Source of the DNA: Paulinella micropora
Taxonomy: Eukaryota; Cercozoa; Imbricatea; Euglyphida; Paulinellidae
Length of the DNA: 64,000 bases
Direction of reading: 5' to 3'
Assembly (NCBI GenBank): GCA_019918135.1
Contig: WBZZ01002847.1
Coordinates: forward strand, 1-64,000
The translations under genes were made by a program, and so were the position numbers. The notes under the pieces were generated by a model. The model saw only the letters and a list, made by a program, of their open reading frames with translations. It ran no database searches and was not told where the DNA came from. This document shows positions 1 to 9,435 of the stretch, piece by piece (positions within the stretch are counted from its first letter, which is position 1; the number at the start of each line of letters is the position of its first letter).

Positions 1-1
1 C

Positions 2-2650
2 CTGTACGGCTGGACGGTGAGCGTCAGTGGCGCGAGCGCCGGCTCCGCCAACGTTGTGGCCGACGGCGCCGCCGCCACCTATTGGAGCTCGACCTCCGGA
101 CAATATGGTACCACCCTGGTCGGCTCTACCTGCACCAATACAGCCTCCTCGCCAGTCACAATAGCCAGCGGGAACAATTATGCGGGCGCTTACGTCACGT
201 TCACCAGTCGGCCGGCAGCTTTGCGCCGTTCCTGTCGGTGCAGTAACGCGACTACGGGTACTTTTACCCCTCCCGGCCTAGGCACAGGGTTATGTACTCA
301 GAGTCCACCCGGCTGTCCGGTCTACCAGGCAGTCTCGGAGCTGGTGGTCCTGGGTTCCAGCGACCTAGGCAACAACTGGACCTACCTAGCTTCGAACCCA
401 GCCGTTTGGAGCGGCTGGCTCTTTGGCACGACCCAAACCCTGACCTTGAACCTGTCCCGAGCCTACAACGCGTACCGCCTGGTGGCTCTGCGCAACTACA
501 TAAAGTTTAATGCGGGTAGCATTGCCTGCCCGTCCATAGTAACGCTGGGTGACCTGAGCGTGACGCTGGACGTGCCTTTGTGCGAGCCCTCCAGCCCGAC
601 GCCCACCCCAACGCGTTCGCTCACCTCCAGCCGGTCCGTGACTCCAACCCAGTCGGCGACGCCGACGGGGACGCCCACACAGACGGGGACGCCCACACAG
701 ACGGCGACGCCGACGGGGACACCCACGCAGACGGCGACGCCGACGAGATCTCTGAGCGTCACGCCTACGCTGACGCCCTCTCCGACTCCGTCCGTGACAG
801 CCACGAGCTCGCTGACGCCCAGCCCCAGCCCGCAGATCAACGAATGCACCGCCTGGACCAGCGCTTGCGACCAGACTCTCGAGACTACCTCCTTCAGTGC
901 CAACACCTTGCACACCGCCTCAGCCACCTATACCATGAGCGCTTCGTCAGCAGGCTCTGTCCCCTACATGGCGTTTTCAGATTTTGAAACCAATGAGGGC
1001 TGGCGGTGCGCAGCTGGTACGTATGTAACCGGGTCCGGAATCTACAGTGGAACCGTCAACACTGCTGGTGTCCCAGGAGAATACATTCAGGTGCACATTA
1101 GTGTTCCACGTGTCATCACCCAGTTCATCATGCAGGCGCCTAAGTATTTAAGCTGGTCCCCTCGCAACTTTACCCTACTAGCTAGTAGAGACAGCGGCAC
1201 GAGCTGGACCACACTGCTGCACAGACCGGCCCAAAGCTGGTTGGCGGCGCACGCCAGGCAAAGATTTTTCATTGACCAGCCCGGGCCCTACAACGTGTAC
1301 CGGTTCGTTTTTTCTAAGGGTACTAGCGCTTCATTTGTAGGGCTACAACGCCTTTGGCTGCGAGAATGGTGCTGCCCCAGCTGCGCCAATCTTCCTATTA
1401 GCAGCTACAATTGCACCTGCGATGCTAGCGCGTGGCTTGGGGGAGGCTTAGGACAGGGCTGCTACCAGCAAAACGAATGTACCATGTGGCCAGCTGACAG
1501 CGACTGCCGCAGGGTGAACCGAGCCTTTTACTCGAATTGGTCGACCTCTCTTACCTACAGATCCTGGACGCTTTCGCAGAGCGGTAGCTCGGCCTTCCTC
1601 TGGGCACTAGTGGGCGCGTACACGGGCGCGTCTAGATGGGCCTCGGACAATTTATATGACGTTGCAACGGGTGCCTACCTGGGCGCTAAGAGCAGCGCGG
1701 GCATTGCGGGGGAGTGGGTGCAGCTCACCCACTCGTCTGAGAGAGTGATAACTAGCTACTCCTTTGGCTGTCGGCAGACAGCCAATGCCAGCGGGGTGTG
1801 TGCAGGCACTCCCGTCAGCTTCGCGCTGCTGGGTGGGTACGATTTAATCAACTGGCACATTCTGTCACAGCAGACCAACAGCCCTCCATTATGGCTAGGG
1901 CACGAGAGGACTTTGGTTATTGACAACCCCGCCATGTACTCCCACTACAGATTTGTCATCACCCAAATACAACCCAGCGCATCTGGGACAGCTACGGTAG
2001 ACGACATGTTTTTCAACGAGTGGTGCTGCAGTGGCTGCACGAAACTAGCTGGAGGTCCATACCAATGCAGTAGATGCTGGGAGCCCGCGGGTGTTGGCTG
2101 TACCTTTGATGACCCCTGTAGCTGTGCCTGGCCGAGGACGCCGTGCAGCAGCCACAAAAGGCCGTTTGGGCTTAAGGGGGATTCAGGTTGGCCTTCCTAT
2201 CAGTGTCCTGCCAGCTTTTCTTCGCCGGGCCTTTACGCGAGCCCAGGCAGCCTAGCCGGGCAGACTGGCAACCCACTAAAGCGCGGCAGCACCGCCGGGG
2301 GGGCCTGTAATTTGGGTTTTCACGTCTGTCGCCTTCCCACCGATTCTAACTTACAAATTGATCCGGCGCTTGTCAGCGCCTCTAAGGAGTACTTTGTAGC
2401 GGCGGGTGGTTGTGAAGGGCTTGGCCAAACCAACTTCAGCGGACTTCACGGCCTTGGTCCCAACGGAAGTACAGCCTTGTGTACTCACTTGATTAACCAA
2501 CTGGGTGTCAACAGATATTTTGCTCCGCAGGCCTATGGCTTTAATTTTCTACCTACTGTGCGCTGGAAGTCGGAAGGAACAGTGAACCAGAGCCGGCTAG
2601 TGAACAAAAGCAATTATCTAGTGGATGGGGTTATGTGTTGTAAGGACTGA
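2..2650 (+). CDS. Discoidin-like surface protein, 5' partial
   Basis: Open at the left edge, so the true start lies outside the window. The protein has three diverged modules that read like F5/8 type C (discoidin) carbohydrate- or lipid-binding domains: roughly residues 10-190, 290-455 and 490-680. Each shows the pattern of a PR-FTLLAS or VSFALLGG strand, a D-G/S-SW turn, a YN-YRFVF strand and a final LREWCC or FNEWCC. A Thr/Pro/Ser-rich linker (about residues 190-275, repeats of TPTQT and TPTGT) is mucin-like and probably O-glycosylated. The Cys-rich C-terminal part (about 700-877) is unrecognised. Such architecture is typical of exported adhesion proteins, so a role in host or cell-surface binding is inferred. 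A shared palindromic poly(A) signal follows. Confidence 0.8.
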   Translation: MYGWTVSVSGASAGSANVVADGAAATYWSSTSGQYGTTLVGSTCTNTASSPVTIASGNNYAGAYVTFTSRPAALRRSCRCSNATTGTFTPPGLGTGLCTQSPPGCPVYQAVSELVVLGSSDLGNNWTYLASNPAVWSGWLFGTTQTLTLNLSRAYNAYRLVALRNYIKFNAGSIACPSIVTLGDLSVTLDVPLCEPSSPTPTPTRSLTSSRSVTPTQSATPTGTPTQTGTPTQTATPTGTPTQTATPTRSLSVTPTLTPSPTPSVTATSSLTPSPSPQINECTAWTSACDQTLETTSFSANTLHTASATYTMSASSAGSVPYMAFSDFETNEGWRCAAGTYVTGSGIYSGTVNTAGVPGEYIQVHISVPRVITQFIMQAPKYLSWSPRNFTLLASRDSGTSWTTLLHRPAQSWLAAHARQRFFIDQPGPYNVYRFVFSKGTSASFVGLQRLWLREWCCPSCANLPISSYNCTCDASAWLGGGLGQGCYQQNECTMWPADSDCRRVNRAFYSNWSTSLTYRSWTLSQSGSSAFLWALVGAYTGASRWASDNLYDVATGAYLGAKSSAGIAGEWVQLTHSSERVITSYSFGCRQTANASGVCAGTPVSFALLGGYDLINWHILSQQTNSPPLWLGHERTLVIDNPAMYSHYRFVITQIQPSASGTATVDDMFFNEWCCSGCTKLAGGPYQCSRCWEPAGVGCTFDDPCSCAWPRTPCSSHKRPFGLKGDSGWPSYQCPASFSSPGLYASPGSLAGQTGNPLKRGSTAGGACNLGFHVCRLPTDSNLQIDPALVSASKEYFVAAGGCEGLGQTNFSGLHGLGPNGSTALCTHLINQLGVNRYFAPQAYGFNFLPTVRWKSEGTVNQSRLVNKSNYLVDGVMCCKD

Positions 2651-2659
2651 GCAGCTGCA

Positions 2660-2684
2660 TAAGCCTTTTAATTAAAAACAAGAA
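2660..2684. terminator. Shared poly(A) signal between convergent genes
   Basis: The palindrome TTTTAATTAAAA (2666-2677) puts an ATTAAA signal on both strands between the stop of the surface protein and the stop of the RING gene. The spacer is only about 65 bases. Confidence 0.55.
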
Positions 2685-2716
2685 AGAACTCTCACACGAA
2701 ATTTTTTTTCCGGGCT

Positions 2717-4813
2717 TCAGATGGGAGCCACGAATTCTCTGATTTCCTGCCGACACAAGGGACAGCGCTCGAGCTGTGCAGCGCAGTCGCCGCAGATCCG
2801 GGCGTGTGCGCAGGGGAAGAACACGACCAGGGGTCCCGTTTCTTTGCCGGGCTCGTTCAGGCAAACTGCGCATTGCGCGCGGGTAGCGTCGTCCTCTTCT
2901 TTCTCGTTTGCAGGCGCAGTGTCTCCGGGGGCTTGCGCCGCATTCGGCGGGGGCACGGCCGCCTCCTGCAGCGGCGGGGCTTGGGTTTTTTTTTCTTTAC
3001 GCCGCAGGCCGCGAAGGTGTAGTTTTGCTCTCTTGCAAAGTCTGCGGGTGTCGCGCAGCTTGTTTTCCAAGGCCTGCAACTCCTGCCGCCCACGGGCGGC
3101 CGCGGCCTCCAGCTTCAGTTTCTCGCGCCGCAGTGCCTTCCCAGACTCCTCCGTGCTGGCCAGCTCCTTCTTGGCCGACTCCAACGCCTGGCGCGCCTCC
3201 GCCAGCCGCCGCTTTGTCGCCTCTCTCTCGCTCTCGCAGTCTTTGCAGCGGCCGCAGCCCGGGTGGTGCCCGTAGCTCCGCGGTGCGCGTTCCTGCGCCT
3301 CCTCGGAGTCAGACGCGAGCTGGGCTTCTTCCTCGTACTCGTCGCCATCGTCGTCGTTTATAAACGAGTCGTCGCTCTCGTCGTCGCCGTCGAGCTCGTC
3401 TTCGTCTTCGTCGTCTTCGTCCTCATCGTCCCCGCTGCCGTCACACGACGAGCGGCGCAGGGATGCCACCCAGGCTTTACCGCAAAACTCGTTCAAGTAC
3501 TTGACCAGCTGGTCAGGCTGCCGCAGCCCGTGCTTGACCAGGCTCGCTGGCAGCTTGCGCCACTGGGCGTACGAGTTCTCCAAGCCCGGGCTCCAGGCCT
3601 GGAGCCAGTTCAGCTCCAGGGAGGCACCCGCCTGCAACAGCAGACCGACCAGGCACAGAGCCTGCGGGATGTAACGCCTTTCGATTCCCCAGTCGCACCC
3701 CCCCTCCTCCTCCTCGGGGCCCCCGTCTTCCTCTTCGTCCTCTTCCTCGTTGTCGTCGCGTGTGCACGCCCCGGCGACCGCCAGCTCCAGCAGCGTCTGC
3801 AGCTGCTGCTGCTGCGGCGGCAGAAACGCGGGGGCCTGCTGCAGAAAAAACTTCAGCAAAACCGGAGAATGCCCCGCGACGGCCGCGGCGGCCCAAGTCC
3901 AGTCGGAAAGCTGCAACAACTCCTTGGCGTCGAGAAGTATGGCAAACACTTTGTGGCGCCTCAGCTGCAGCAGCGACGCGTTCAGGATGGCAACCACGTC
4001 GCAAGCCTCCCGGAAGCTCGGCCTGTCGGCATCGTCGCGCAGCTCTAGCTTAACCACCCACAGCAGGTCTAGCAACAACATCTCGAGAAAAAACACCTTG
4101 TACACCTTGTGTTCCCTTTGCCCCCGGAACATCTGCAGTCCGAGCAGCACTGTCTTCAGCGGCCGCGCCGAAGGGTAACTGCTGTCGCGCAGCGTCTGCC
4201 ACACCCGCCCCACGGCGCCCAACCAGCTGACCCAAGTTTTGGCGTAAAGCAACGGGGGCAGCCTGCTCGTGTCTGCCTTGCTCACCAGCGACGAGACGGG
4301 GGCTAGCTCAGGTCTGGTCGTCAGCGCTCTGCGGCCCGACAGCAGGCTCAGCACAGTGTCCGCCACCCTCTGCTGCTCCACGGCCTCACGCCCACACCCC
4401 ATCGCCACCCGCTCCAACCCCGCCCACAACGTTTTGAGTGTTGGTACCTCGCCCAGGCCCTCGGCCGCCAGCTTGCAGTACAGCAAAAACAAGTCTTTGC
4501 GCAGACCACCCGCTCCCAGGCCCCGCCCCAACCGCGCCTGGCAGGGGCGGACCCGTCGCAGTATTCTCGCCCTGCCCCTCGCCTCAGACCACATGTAGTC
4601 CAACATCTGCTCCGTCGCTGCCGCGTCGCCCTTCCGAACAAAAAACTCCAGAAAAGACAGAAAAACACCCTGACCGGCATTGCTCTGCAGGAGAAGCGAC
4701 AGGTTGCTGCGATCGACTTGACAAGGATCTTGGTCTACGTTCCCGTCCGCCCACAAACAAGCACTCCCGCCGCGCTCACCTTGAGCGCCCTTGCTTTCAT
4801 CGCCTGCTTCCAT
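2717..4813 (-). CDS. RING-finger E3 ubiquitin ligase-like protein
   Basis: About 698 residues from the ATG at 4813; the frame extends further upstream but only through a low-complexity G-run spacer, so I chose this start. The C-terminal 50 residues form a C3HC4 RING: CAVC, then C-x-H, C-x2-C and CPLCRQEI, of the IAP/MUL1/MDM2-like subtype that sits at protein ends. Before it come two acidic tracts (about residues 350-365 and 455-500) and a charged coiled coil (about 525-600). The N-terminal 340 residues are helical and Leu-rich with no family I recognise. By family knowledge a RING of this kind recruits E2-ubiquitin; substrate is unknown. It is divergent from the acidic protein gene at 5053 and shares its promoter spacer. 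Confidence 0.85.
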   Translation of the reverse strand: MEAGDESKGAQGERGGSACLWADGNVDQDPCQVDRSNLSLLLQSNAGQGVFLSFLEFFVRKGDAAATEQMLDYMWSEARGRARILRRVRPCQARLGRGLGAGGLRKDLFLLYCKLAAEGLGEVPTLKTLWAGLERVAMGCGREAVEQQRVADTVLSLLSGRRALTTRPELAPVSSLVSKADTSRLPPLLYAKTWVSWLGAVGRVWQTLRDSSYPSARPLKTVLLGLQMFRGQREHKVYKVFFLEMLLLDLLWVVKLELRDDADRPSFREACDVVAILNASLLQLRRHKVFAILLDAKELLQLSDWTWAAAAVAGHSPVLLKFFLQQAPAFLPPQQQQLQTLLELAVAGACTRDDNEEEDEEEDGGPEEEEGGCDWGIERRYIPQALCLVGLLLQAGASLELNWLQAWSPGLENSYAQWRKLPASLVKHGLRQPDQLVKYLNEFCGKAWVASLRRSSCDGSGDDEDEDDEDEDELDGDDESDDSFINDDDGDEYEEEAQLASDSEEAQERAPRSYGHHPGCGRCKDCESEREATKRRLAEARQALESAKKELASTEESGKALRREKLKLEAAAARGRQELQALENKLRDTRRLCKRAKLHLRGLRRKEKKTQAPPLQEAAVPPPNAAQAPGDTAPANEKEEDDATRAQCAVCLNEPGKETGPLVVFFPCAHARICGDCAAQLERCPLCRQEIREFVAPI

Positions 4814-4854
4814 CCCCCTCCCTCTTTTTTTCTTTTTTCTCCTGTTTTTTCTTT

Positions 4855-5012
4855 CCGTGCAGAAAGCACGAGAAGAGGGGGGAGGGGAAAGGGGGGCGGG
4901 GTGCCCCCCTCCCCTTAGGGCAAGCTGTAGCGCGGCAAAGGGGGGGCGCCCCCCCTTTGGCAAGCTGTAGTGCGGCAGAGAGGGGGGGGGGCCGGGGGGC
5001 TCAAATTCTATA
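4855..5012. promoter_or_regulatory. Divergent promoter spacer with G-run/C-run palindromes
   Basis: The spacer between two divergent starts holds repeated palindromes of G-runs followed by GC and C-runs, for example GGGGGGGCGCCCCCCC near 4945, and a twice-repeated motif CAAGCTGTAG near 4921 and 4961. Similar spacers occur before other genes here. Promoter function is inferred from position. Confidence 0.45.
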
Positions 5013-5052
5013 GCAGCAGCTTGTTTTGTCTTTTGCCCAGTTATTGGTAATC

Positions 5053-6210
5053 ATGTCTACCTCCGTGAGCTCTAAGAGCGCCAAGCGTACAAAGCCACCC
5101 AAGGCCAGACCAGCACCCAAGAAACACTGTGCCCCTGCGCCCACGGAAGCCCTTGAGTGGGCGGAACTGCTGGACAAATGCCTCAAAGAAGAGCAACCCC
5201 GCCGGCGTATCGAGTTCTTCGAGCAACTGCTCTGTCGCATCTACCAGCAGTTCCTCCGGAAACAGCTGACCCAAGCCATAGCCCTGCACCTGCCCCAACG
5301 CGCAGACAGTCTCAACGATAAGATCGAGCTTGCCGTCGTTGCCGCCTTCAAATCCGGACAGTGCGCTGACAAGGCCTTGCCTGACTACCTGCAGGGCCTC
5401 AAGAAAAGGGCAGTAGCCAAGCCAACTGCCGCAGCTTCTATCCAAGATCGTGAAGCGTTTGGGCGCGTCCTCGAGCTGCTCAAAGATACAGCAAAACTGC
5501 GCCAATTGTCCGACGCTGGCCTGCTGTTTAAGCTAGAGGCAGAAGAAGCGAAACTCAGCTACGAGAACCGCACATCCTTCCGCCTGACCAAGGAGCTGCT
5601 GGCCTGGCTTGACAAAATACTCCAAGGCTGCGACGAACTTATAGAATGGGCTTTCGTTACTTTCGACGAAAGGGTAACCAGCCCCTTCCAACGGGCCCAT
5701 GGGCAGCTACAGTTATTGAGTTTCTTCAGCAGCTGGTCCAGCGACGGTACCGACGAGGAGGAGGAGGAGTCGGACGAGGAGGAGTCGGAGTCGGACGGTC
5801 CGAAATGCCCGGCGCACGCGCTAGAATCGCTGGAAAAAACTCAAAAGGTCATCCTCCGCGAAAAGCACCGCAAGGCCTACAAAGCCCTTATTACCGGCGA
5901 ATCTAAGTTCGAGGAGCTGTCCAAAGAAATTCGGGAGGCCCAGAGCCTCGAACAGCTGAAGCAGCTGAGCTTAGGCATCGTGACTGCGTTTGCGGGGTGT
6001 CATATAATTGCCAAGGAATCAAAGAGAATGCTTCGATCTTTAAGGGCCGAATTCGATTTTGGTGGTTTTCAATATTGCCCACAAAAGCACTGCGGCGAGA
6101 TTCGTCTCATTTACGACTTTGATAACGGCCCGCTCCTGGAGTCCTGCCTCTGCGGCGATGGTGGGGATACGGAGGAGGAGGAGGAGGAAGAATCGAATGA
6201 AGACGAATAG
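5053..6210 (+). CDS. Unknown protein with acidic tracts and C-terminal Cys cluster
   Basis: 385 residues from the ATG at 5053; upstream codons in frame lack an ATG. I do not recognise a family. The N-terminus is basic and Lys/Pro-rich (possible nuclear signal), the middle is helical, an acidic run lies at about residues 232-250, and the protein ends in a Glu-rich tail. Residues about 340-370 carry a cluster (CPQKHC then SCLCG) that could bind metal. It shares a divergent promoter with the RING gene. The acidic tracts in both could reflect nuclear or histone-binding roles, but that is only inference. Confidence 0.75.
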   Translation: MSTSVSSKSAKRTKPPKARPAPKKHCAPAPTEALEWAELLDKCLKEEQPRRRIEFFEQLLCRIYQQFLRKQLTQAIALHLPQRADSLNDKIELAVVAAFKSGQCADKALPDYLQGLKKRAVAKPTAAASIQDREAFGRVLELLKDTAKLRQLSDAGLLFKLEAEEAKLSYENRTSFRLTKELLAWLDKILQGCDELIEWAFVTFDERVTSPFQRAHGQLQLLSFFSSWSSDGTDEEEEESDEEESESDGPKCPAHALESLEKTQKVILREKHRKAYKALITGESKFEELSKEIREAQSLEQLKQLSLGIVTAFAGCHIIAKESKRMLRSLRAEFDFGGFQYCPQKHCGEIRLIYDFDNGPLLESCLCGDGGDTEEEEEEESNEDE

Positions 6211-6439
6211 AGGAGGGAGAGAGAGAGAGAGGGTGTGGAGCGGGGGAAAGGGAGATCAAACTAAGGAAAGAAAGGCTGGCTACGTTGTCCTTTCCAACTT
6301 CTTTTTAATTAAACAACCATTCCTTTATTTAAATTATTATTATTAATTTTTTGTCGCTTGTACACAAAAGCAGAAAGAAAGCCCGGCCAACTACTTTGGG
6401 CAGTCAGCGAAAAACTTTTGCTGCCAAAGCGCCGCCTGT
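6211..6439. terminator. Convergent 3' spacer with AT-rich poly(A) signals
   Basis: After the stop at 6210 there is a GA-rich stretch, then TTTTTAATTAAAC at 6302-6314 and an AT-rich run to 6350 with TTTATT and TTATTATTATTAATTT. It lies between convergent genes and can serve both strands. No gene seen in it, apart from the NADAR remark in the next entry. Confidence 0.45.
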
Positions 6440-7186
6440 TCAAACACAGACAGGCCTGCGTTGTCCCACTGCCGCTGCTGCGCGCGCACGTACTTCGGCC
6501 CATGCCGTGCCAGCCACAGCATCAGCCGGCCTAGGACGTTCTGTCCCACGCGCGACCCAGTGCCGTCCACACAACCCCCCAAAAAGACTTCCGTCCGGCA
6601 CGTTCGAAGTGCAGGCACGCGTAGCCCCCTCGTAGCAGGTACGCAGCACGCGCGCAAACCATGCATCTTCTTCCCAGCGCGCAGCCAAGAGCAACAACAT
6701 GACGCCGACACAGGCCTGCTCCCAACGTGCGCTGTCCAGGAGGAGGCCGCGTTGCTTGAAGGCCTTACGGCCGCCCAGTGACTTGATCTGCGCACCGGAG
6801 AGTTCGGACCAGGGGGGCCGCGCGAACGCTTCAAAGGTGGCAGAGTCTTGGCTAAACAGGTACTTGGAGGCCTGGAACGCATGCTCGACGGAGCGGAACG
6901 CTAGCGGGGCGGCTGGGTCAGGACCGAAACGAACGTGGCCCGACTGGAGGACGGCAAAGTTGCTGAGGCCGTGCGGTCCGATCGGCTGCAGGAGGCGCCC
7001 GAGCTCCGATTCGGGCGGGTAGGCCTTGCTTTTGCTGAAGAAGCACAGGATCAGCGGGGAAGCGGCCAGGCGGGCTTTCTTGGCGGGAGGAGGCGTGGGG
7101 GCGTTTTCCTCGTCGTGCCGCCTGGTGCCGAGCTGGGAGTCCAGCTGGGGGCTAGGGCAGGCTGCTTCGTTGCTGCTGGAGAGCAT
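6440..7186 (-). CDS. NADAR-domain protein (YbiA-like)
   Basis: 248 residues from the ATG at 7186; longer upstream frame is low complexity. The NADAR signature is clear: LSNFAV, then FRSVEHAFQASKYL at about residue 100 with the family's conserved E-x2-(F/Y)-Q, then GRKAFKQRG and LL. Family members act on ADP-ribosyl or N-glycosidic bonds, including removal of ADP-ribose from guanine; the substrate here is unknown. The N-terminal 75 residues are disordered with a basic patch (AKKARL) that could be a nuclear signal. The conserved family end is not all in this frame, so the gene looks interrupted about once, or the sequence carries an error. It is divergent from the DA1-like gene. Confidence 0.8.
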   Translation of the reverse strand: MLSSSNEAACPSPQLDSQLGTRRHDEENAPTPPPAKKARLAASPLILCFFSKSKAYPPESELGRLLQPIGPHGLSNFAVLQSGHVRFGPDPAAPLAFRSVEHAFQASKYLFSQDSATFEAFARPPWSELSGAQIKSLGGRKAFKQRGLLLDSARWEQACVGVMLLLLAARWEEDAWFARVLRTCYEGATRACTSNVPDGSLFGGLCGRHWVARGTERPRPADAVAGTAWAEVRARAAAAVGQRRPVCV

Positions 7187-7634
7187 CGGAAAGTTGGAAT
7201 TGTGACCCCCCCGAGGCAGACTAACGCGGAGGCGTGCGCGCCGCACTACAGCGTGCGGCCTGGAACGGAAGTGTGTTTCAGATCCAACCAGTGGCAGCAA
7301 GTACACTGGCTGGACCCGAAACACTAGTACTGTAGTTTCTCGGGCGAGGGATGTTCTGGTGAGGAAATAGCTTTGCCCCTCCCCTTCTCTGACGATACAA
7401 AAAAAGGAGAGAGGAAGGGGGGGGGTGCTGCGCGGAGCAGTCAGCATATGTCCCCCCCGGGGGGCGGCGGGGGCGGCGCACCCCCCCCCCCCATTCTTCT
7501 GGTGTCTGGAGGAGGGGGGGGGGGCGGAGGGGGGGGGAGGCAGCAGGTGCGTCGATGATGATGATGGAACTTGGGTGAGTTTTTGTGTGTAAACAAAGTT
7601 GTCGGAACTAGTCGAAAAACGCAAAAACACTAGC
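7187..7634. promoter_or_regulatory. Divergent promoter spacer, G-run/C-run rich
   Basis: About 450 bases without a convincing gene between divergent starts. It holds long C-runs and G-runs (7455-7545), including CCCCCCCGGGGGG near 7452, plus a stretch rich in CAAC and TGGA. Likely a bidirectional promoter by position. Confidence 0.4.
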
Positions 7635-8579
7635 ATGAAACGCGCCAAAGCTGCTGGGACTAGCATCCCAGCAGGGGGTGTGAGGAGCAAACGAAGACGC
7701 ACCACCCCAGGTGAAAGCCCAACCCCTGGTGACGAGCGCGAGCTAACACGCTCGGAAATCAGAGAGCTGCGTGCGCGACTGTTTAGCAGGCCAAGTGGGG
7801 TGCGATCTAGAAGCAAGAAGCAATTCCGCCCGCTCTTTCCCCCCTCCCCACCCTTACCGGCTCCTCTATCCGCCGGTCAGCAAGAAGGAGCAGGCGACCT
7901 TGTAGCGATTGCACAAAGGGCGATCGCGGAACTTGATGGCTGCCTGCGCAAGCAAGGCCTACTCGTGTTCCAGGACGGATCGGCGCAGGCGCTGGCAGGC
8001 AAGATCCGTCCAGCCAACCACGAGCATCAGCAGCACACAGAGGGTGTGCAGTGTGTGCTAGGAGCTACGCGCATGCAATGCGTGGGCAGATCTCGTCTGA
8101 GCGCCTTTGACAAGGACGCAAATTTGCTGGATTGCATCAAGTCTATTTCCGTTTATCCAGCTGCGCTGGCCAGCGTAGAAGAGCTGCAAAATACAGTCAT
8201 GCATGAACTTGTGCACATCGTCGCTCATTATGTAACGAAACATCGGCAGTGCTGTCTGACACCGGACAGCGCGCGCTACGTTGCAGATCTTGATAGCCGC
8301 TCGGAGGAAGGCCTGTGCCGTTTGGCCGGGCGTTTGTTCGCCGAAGGGCGCGGTCTTGATTCCGGGGCTGCGTGTCTGGAGCTTTGGCAGCGCCTGGACA
8401 CGACGACGAAGACGGCGGCAGCTGAGCTACGGCGTGTCCCGGGCTATGGGCAGGCGGTCGACTGCGCGCGCAAGTACGGGCTAGGCTTTGCACAGCTTTT
8501 TCTAGCTGTCACCCAAAAGGGCAGCATCAATTCGGTCTTAACGTACGGCCCCCGGCACTTGCCTGCAAAGGCACCCTGA
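7635..8579 (+). CDS. DA1-like zinc metallopeptidase
   Basis: 314 residues from the first in-frame ATG. A HELVH zinc motif sits at about residues 190-194, followed by EEGLCRLAGRLF at about 224 (third ligand region) and a tail with YGQAVDCARKYGLGFAQL at about 275-290. This order (HExxH, EEG-C-x-(L/V)-A, then a Y-G...YGL segment) is that of the DA1-like C-terminal peptidase family, and the TRMQCVG segment upstream fits its TRG-x-C region. DA1 proteins in plants are ubiquitin-activated peptidases; LIM and UIM domains are not seen here, and the first 90 residues are basic and disordered. A RING ligase gene lies 3 kb away. SprT-like or ATP23-like assignment is the alternative. Confidence 0.65.
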   Translation: MKRAKAAGTSIPAGGVRSKRRRTTPGESPTPGDERELTRSEIRELRARLFSRPSGVRSRSKKQFRPLFPPSPPLPAPLSAGQQEGAGDLVAIAQRAIAELDGCLRKQGLLVFQDGSAQALAGKIRPANHEHQQHTEGVQCVLGATRMQCVGRSRLSAFDKDANLLDCIKSISVYPAALASVEELQNTVMHELVHIVAHYVTKHRQCCLTPDSARYVADLDSRSEEGLCRLAGRLFAEGRGLDSGAACLELWQRLDTTTKTAAAELRRVPGYGQAVDCARKYGLGFAQLFLAVTQKGSINSVLTYGPRHLPAKAP

Positions 8580-8807
8580 TTCTGACCTAGAACTTTGGGC
8601 CAGATAATGCGGCTCCAAGTTTTTGCAAGTTTAAGACTTTGCGGCTGTGGCTCTTTTTTTATTTTAAAAAAAACGTATTGACAGCTCTTGTTTTTGTGTA
8701 AATAAAACCTGTCGATTGGATTTTCTTGATCAATTTCTGTGAAACCGAAATTTGTCTTAAGCAAGAACTGTGCCGAGTATCACACAGCACAGTGCAAAAC
8801 GTGCTTG
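8580..8807. terminator. Convergent 3' spacer
   Basis: Contains TTTTTTATTTTAAAAAAAA near 8655-8672 and AATAAA at about 8700. It separates the stop of the DA1-like gene from the stop of the minus-strand gene at 8808. No further gene seen. Confidence 0.4.
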
Positions 8808-9362
8808 TTAGGCGTTGGTGGTTTTGAGGGCAGCTGCTGCTCGGGCGGACCTGATGGCATCGCCGTATTTTTGACAGAGAATGGCTTTCTCGCTTCGTTC
8901 GCTAGATTCATTGAAATTCGCAATGTCTCTCCGCAGCTCCAGGAAATGTTCCGTGGCTATTCTTTGATATTTGGGCGGAAGGGCTAGCCAGATTGGATCT
9001 TTCTGCAGTGCTGCAAACTTCTCTTCTGCGCCAAAAGTGTGGGGCTCCCGCTTCTCGGTTAGCAAGGACCTCTGAAAAACTAAATCAAACAGCTGCACGG
9101 GAGGGCATCGACAACGGTGGCAATGCTTCTGCTGTCGTTCGTATCTTTGCAACATCTCTCGGGCGGCTGCTATCACCTCTTCCGTACCGCGGTCAACGGT
9201 ACCATCGTGCGCAGCTATAGCATGATGAACCGGCCGTGCAATTTTTTCCTCTAAGTATTGTATCACCGCCTCTAACTTGTAAAGTGACTGCTGGTTCCCG
9301 GTTTTGTGTCTGGCTAAGAGGGCCTGCAAGTCTTTGTTCACGCTTGCCCCCGGCCCCGACAT
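8808..9362 (-). CDS. Unknown protein, 184 residues
   Basis: A clean frame with ATG at 9362. No family recognised. The N-terminal 65 residues are helical; a Cys/His cluster (HCHRCRCPP at about residues 80-88) may bind metal; the C-terminal half is helical and charged. The next minus-strand gene upstream ends at 9589 with its poly(A) signal near 9421, so both have their own transcription units. Confidence 0.6.
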   Translation of the reverse strand: MSGPGASVNKDLQALLARHKTGNQQSLYKLEAVIQYLEEKIARPVHHAIAAHDGTVDRGTEEVIAAAREMLQRYERQQKHCHRCRCPPVQLFDLVFQRSLLTEKREPHTFGAEEKFAALQKDPIWLALPPKYQRIATEHFLELRRDIANFNESSERSEKAILCQKYGDAIRSARAAAALKTTNA

Positions 9363-9417
9363 GGGGGAGTAGAGGAAGGCAGCTGCCGAAGAGTTGTTGA
9401 CTTTTCTTTCCGGGCTC

Positions 9418-9435
9418 CTTTTTTATTAAAAACAG
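9418..9435 (-). terminator. Poly(A) signal of the membrane protein gene
   Basis: TTTTTTATTAAAAAC on the plus strand gives AATAAA on the minus strand about 155 bases after the stop at 9589. Confidence 0.4.
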
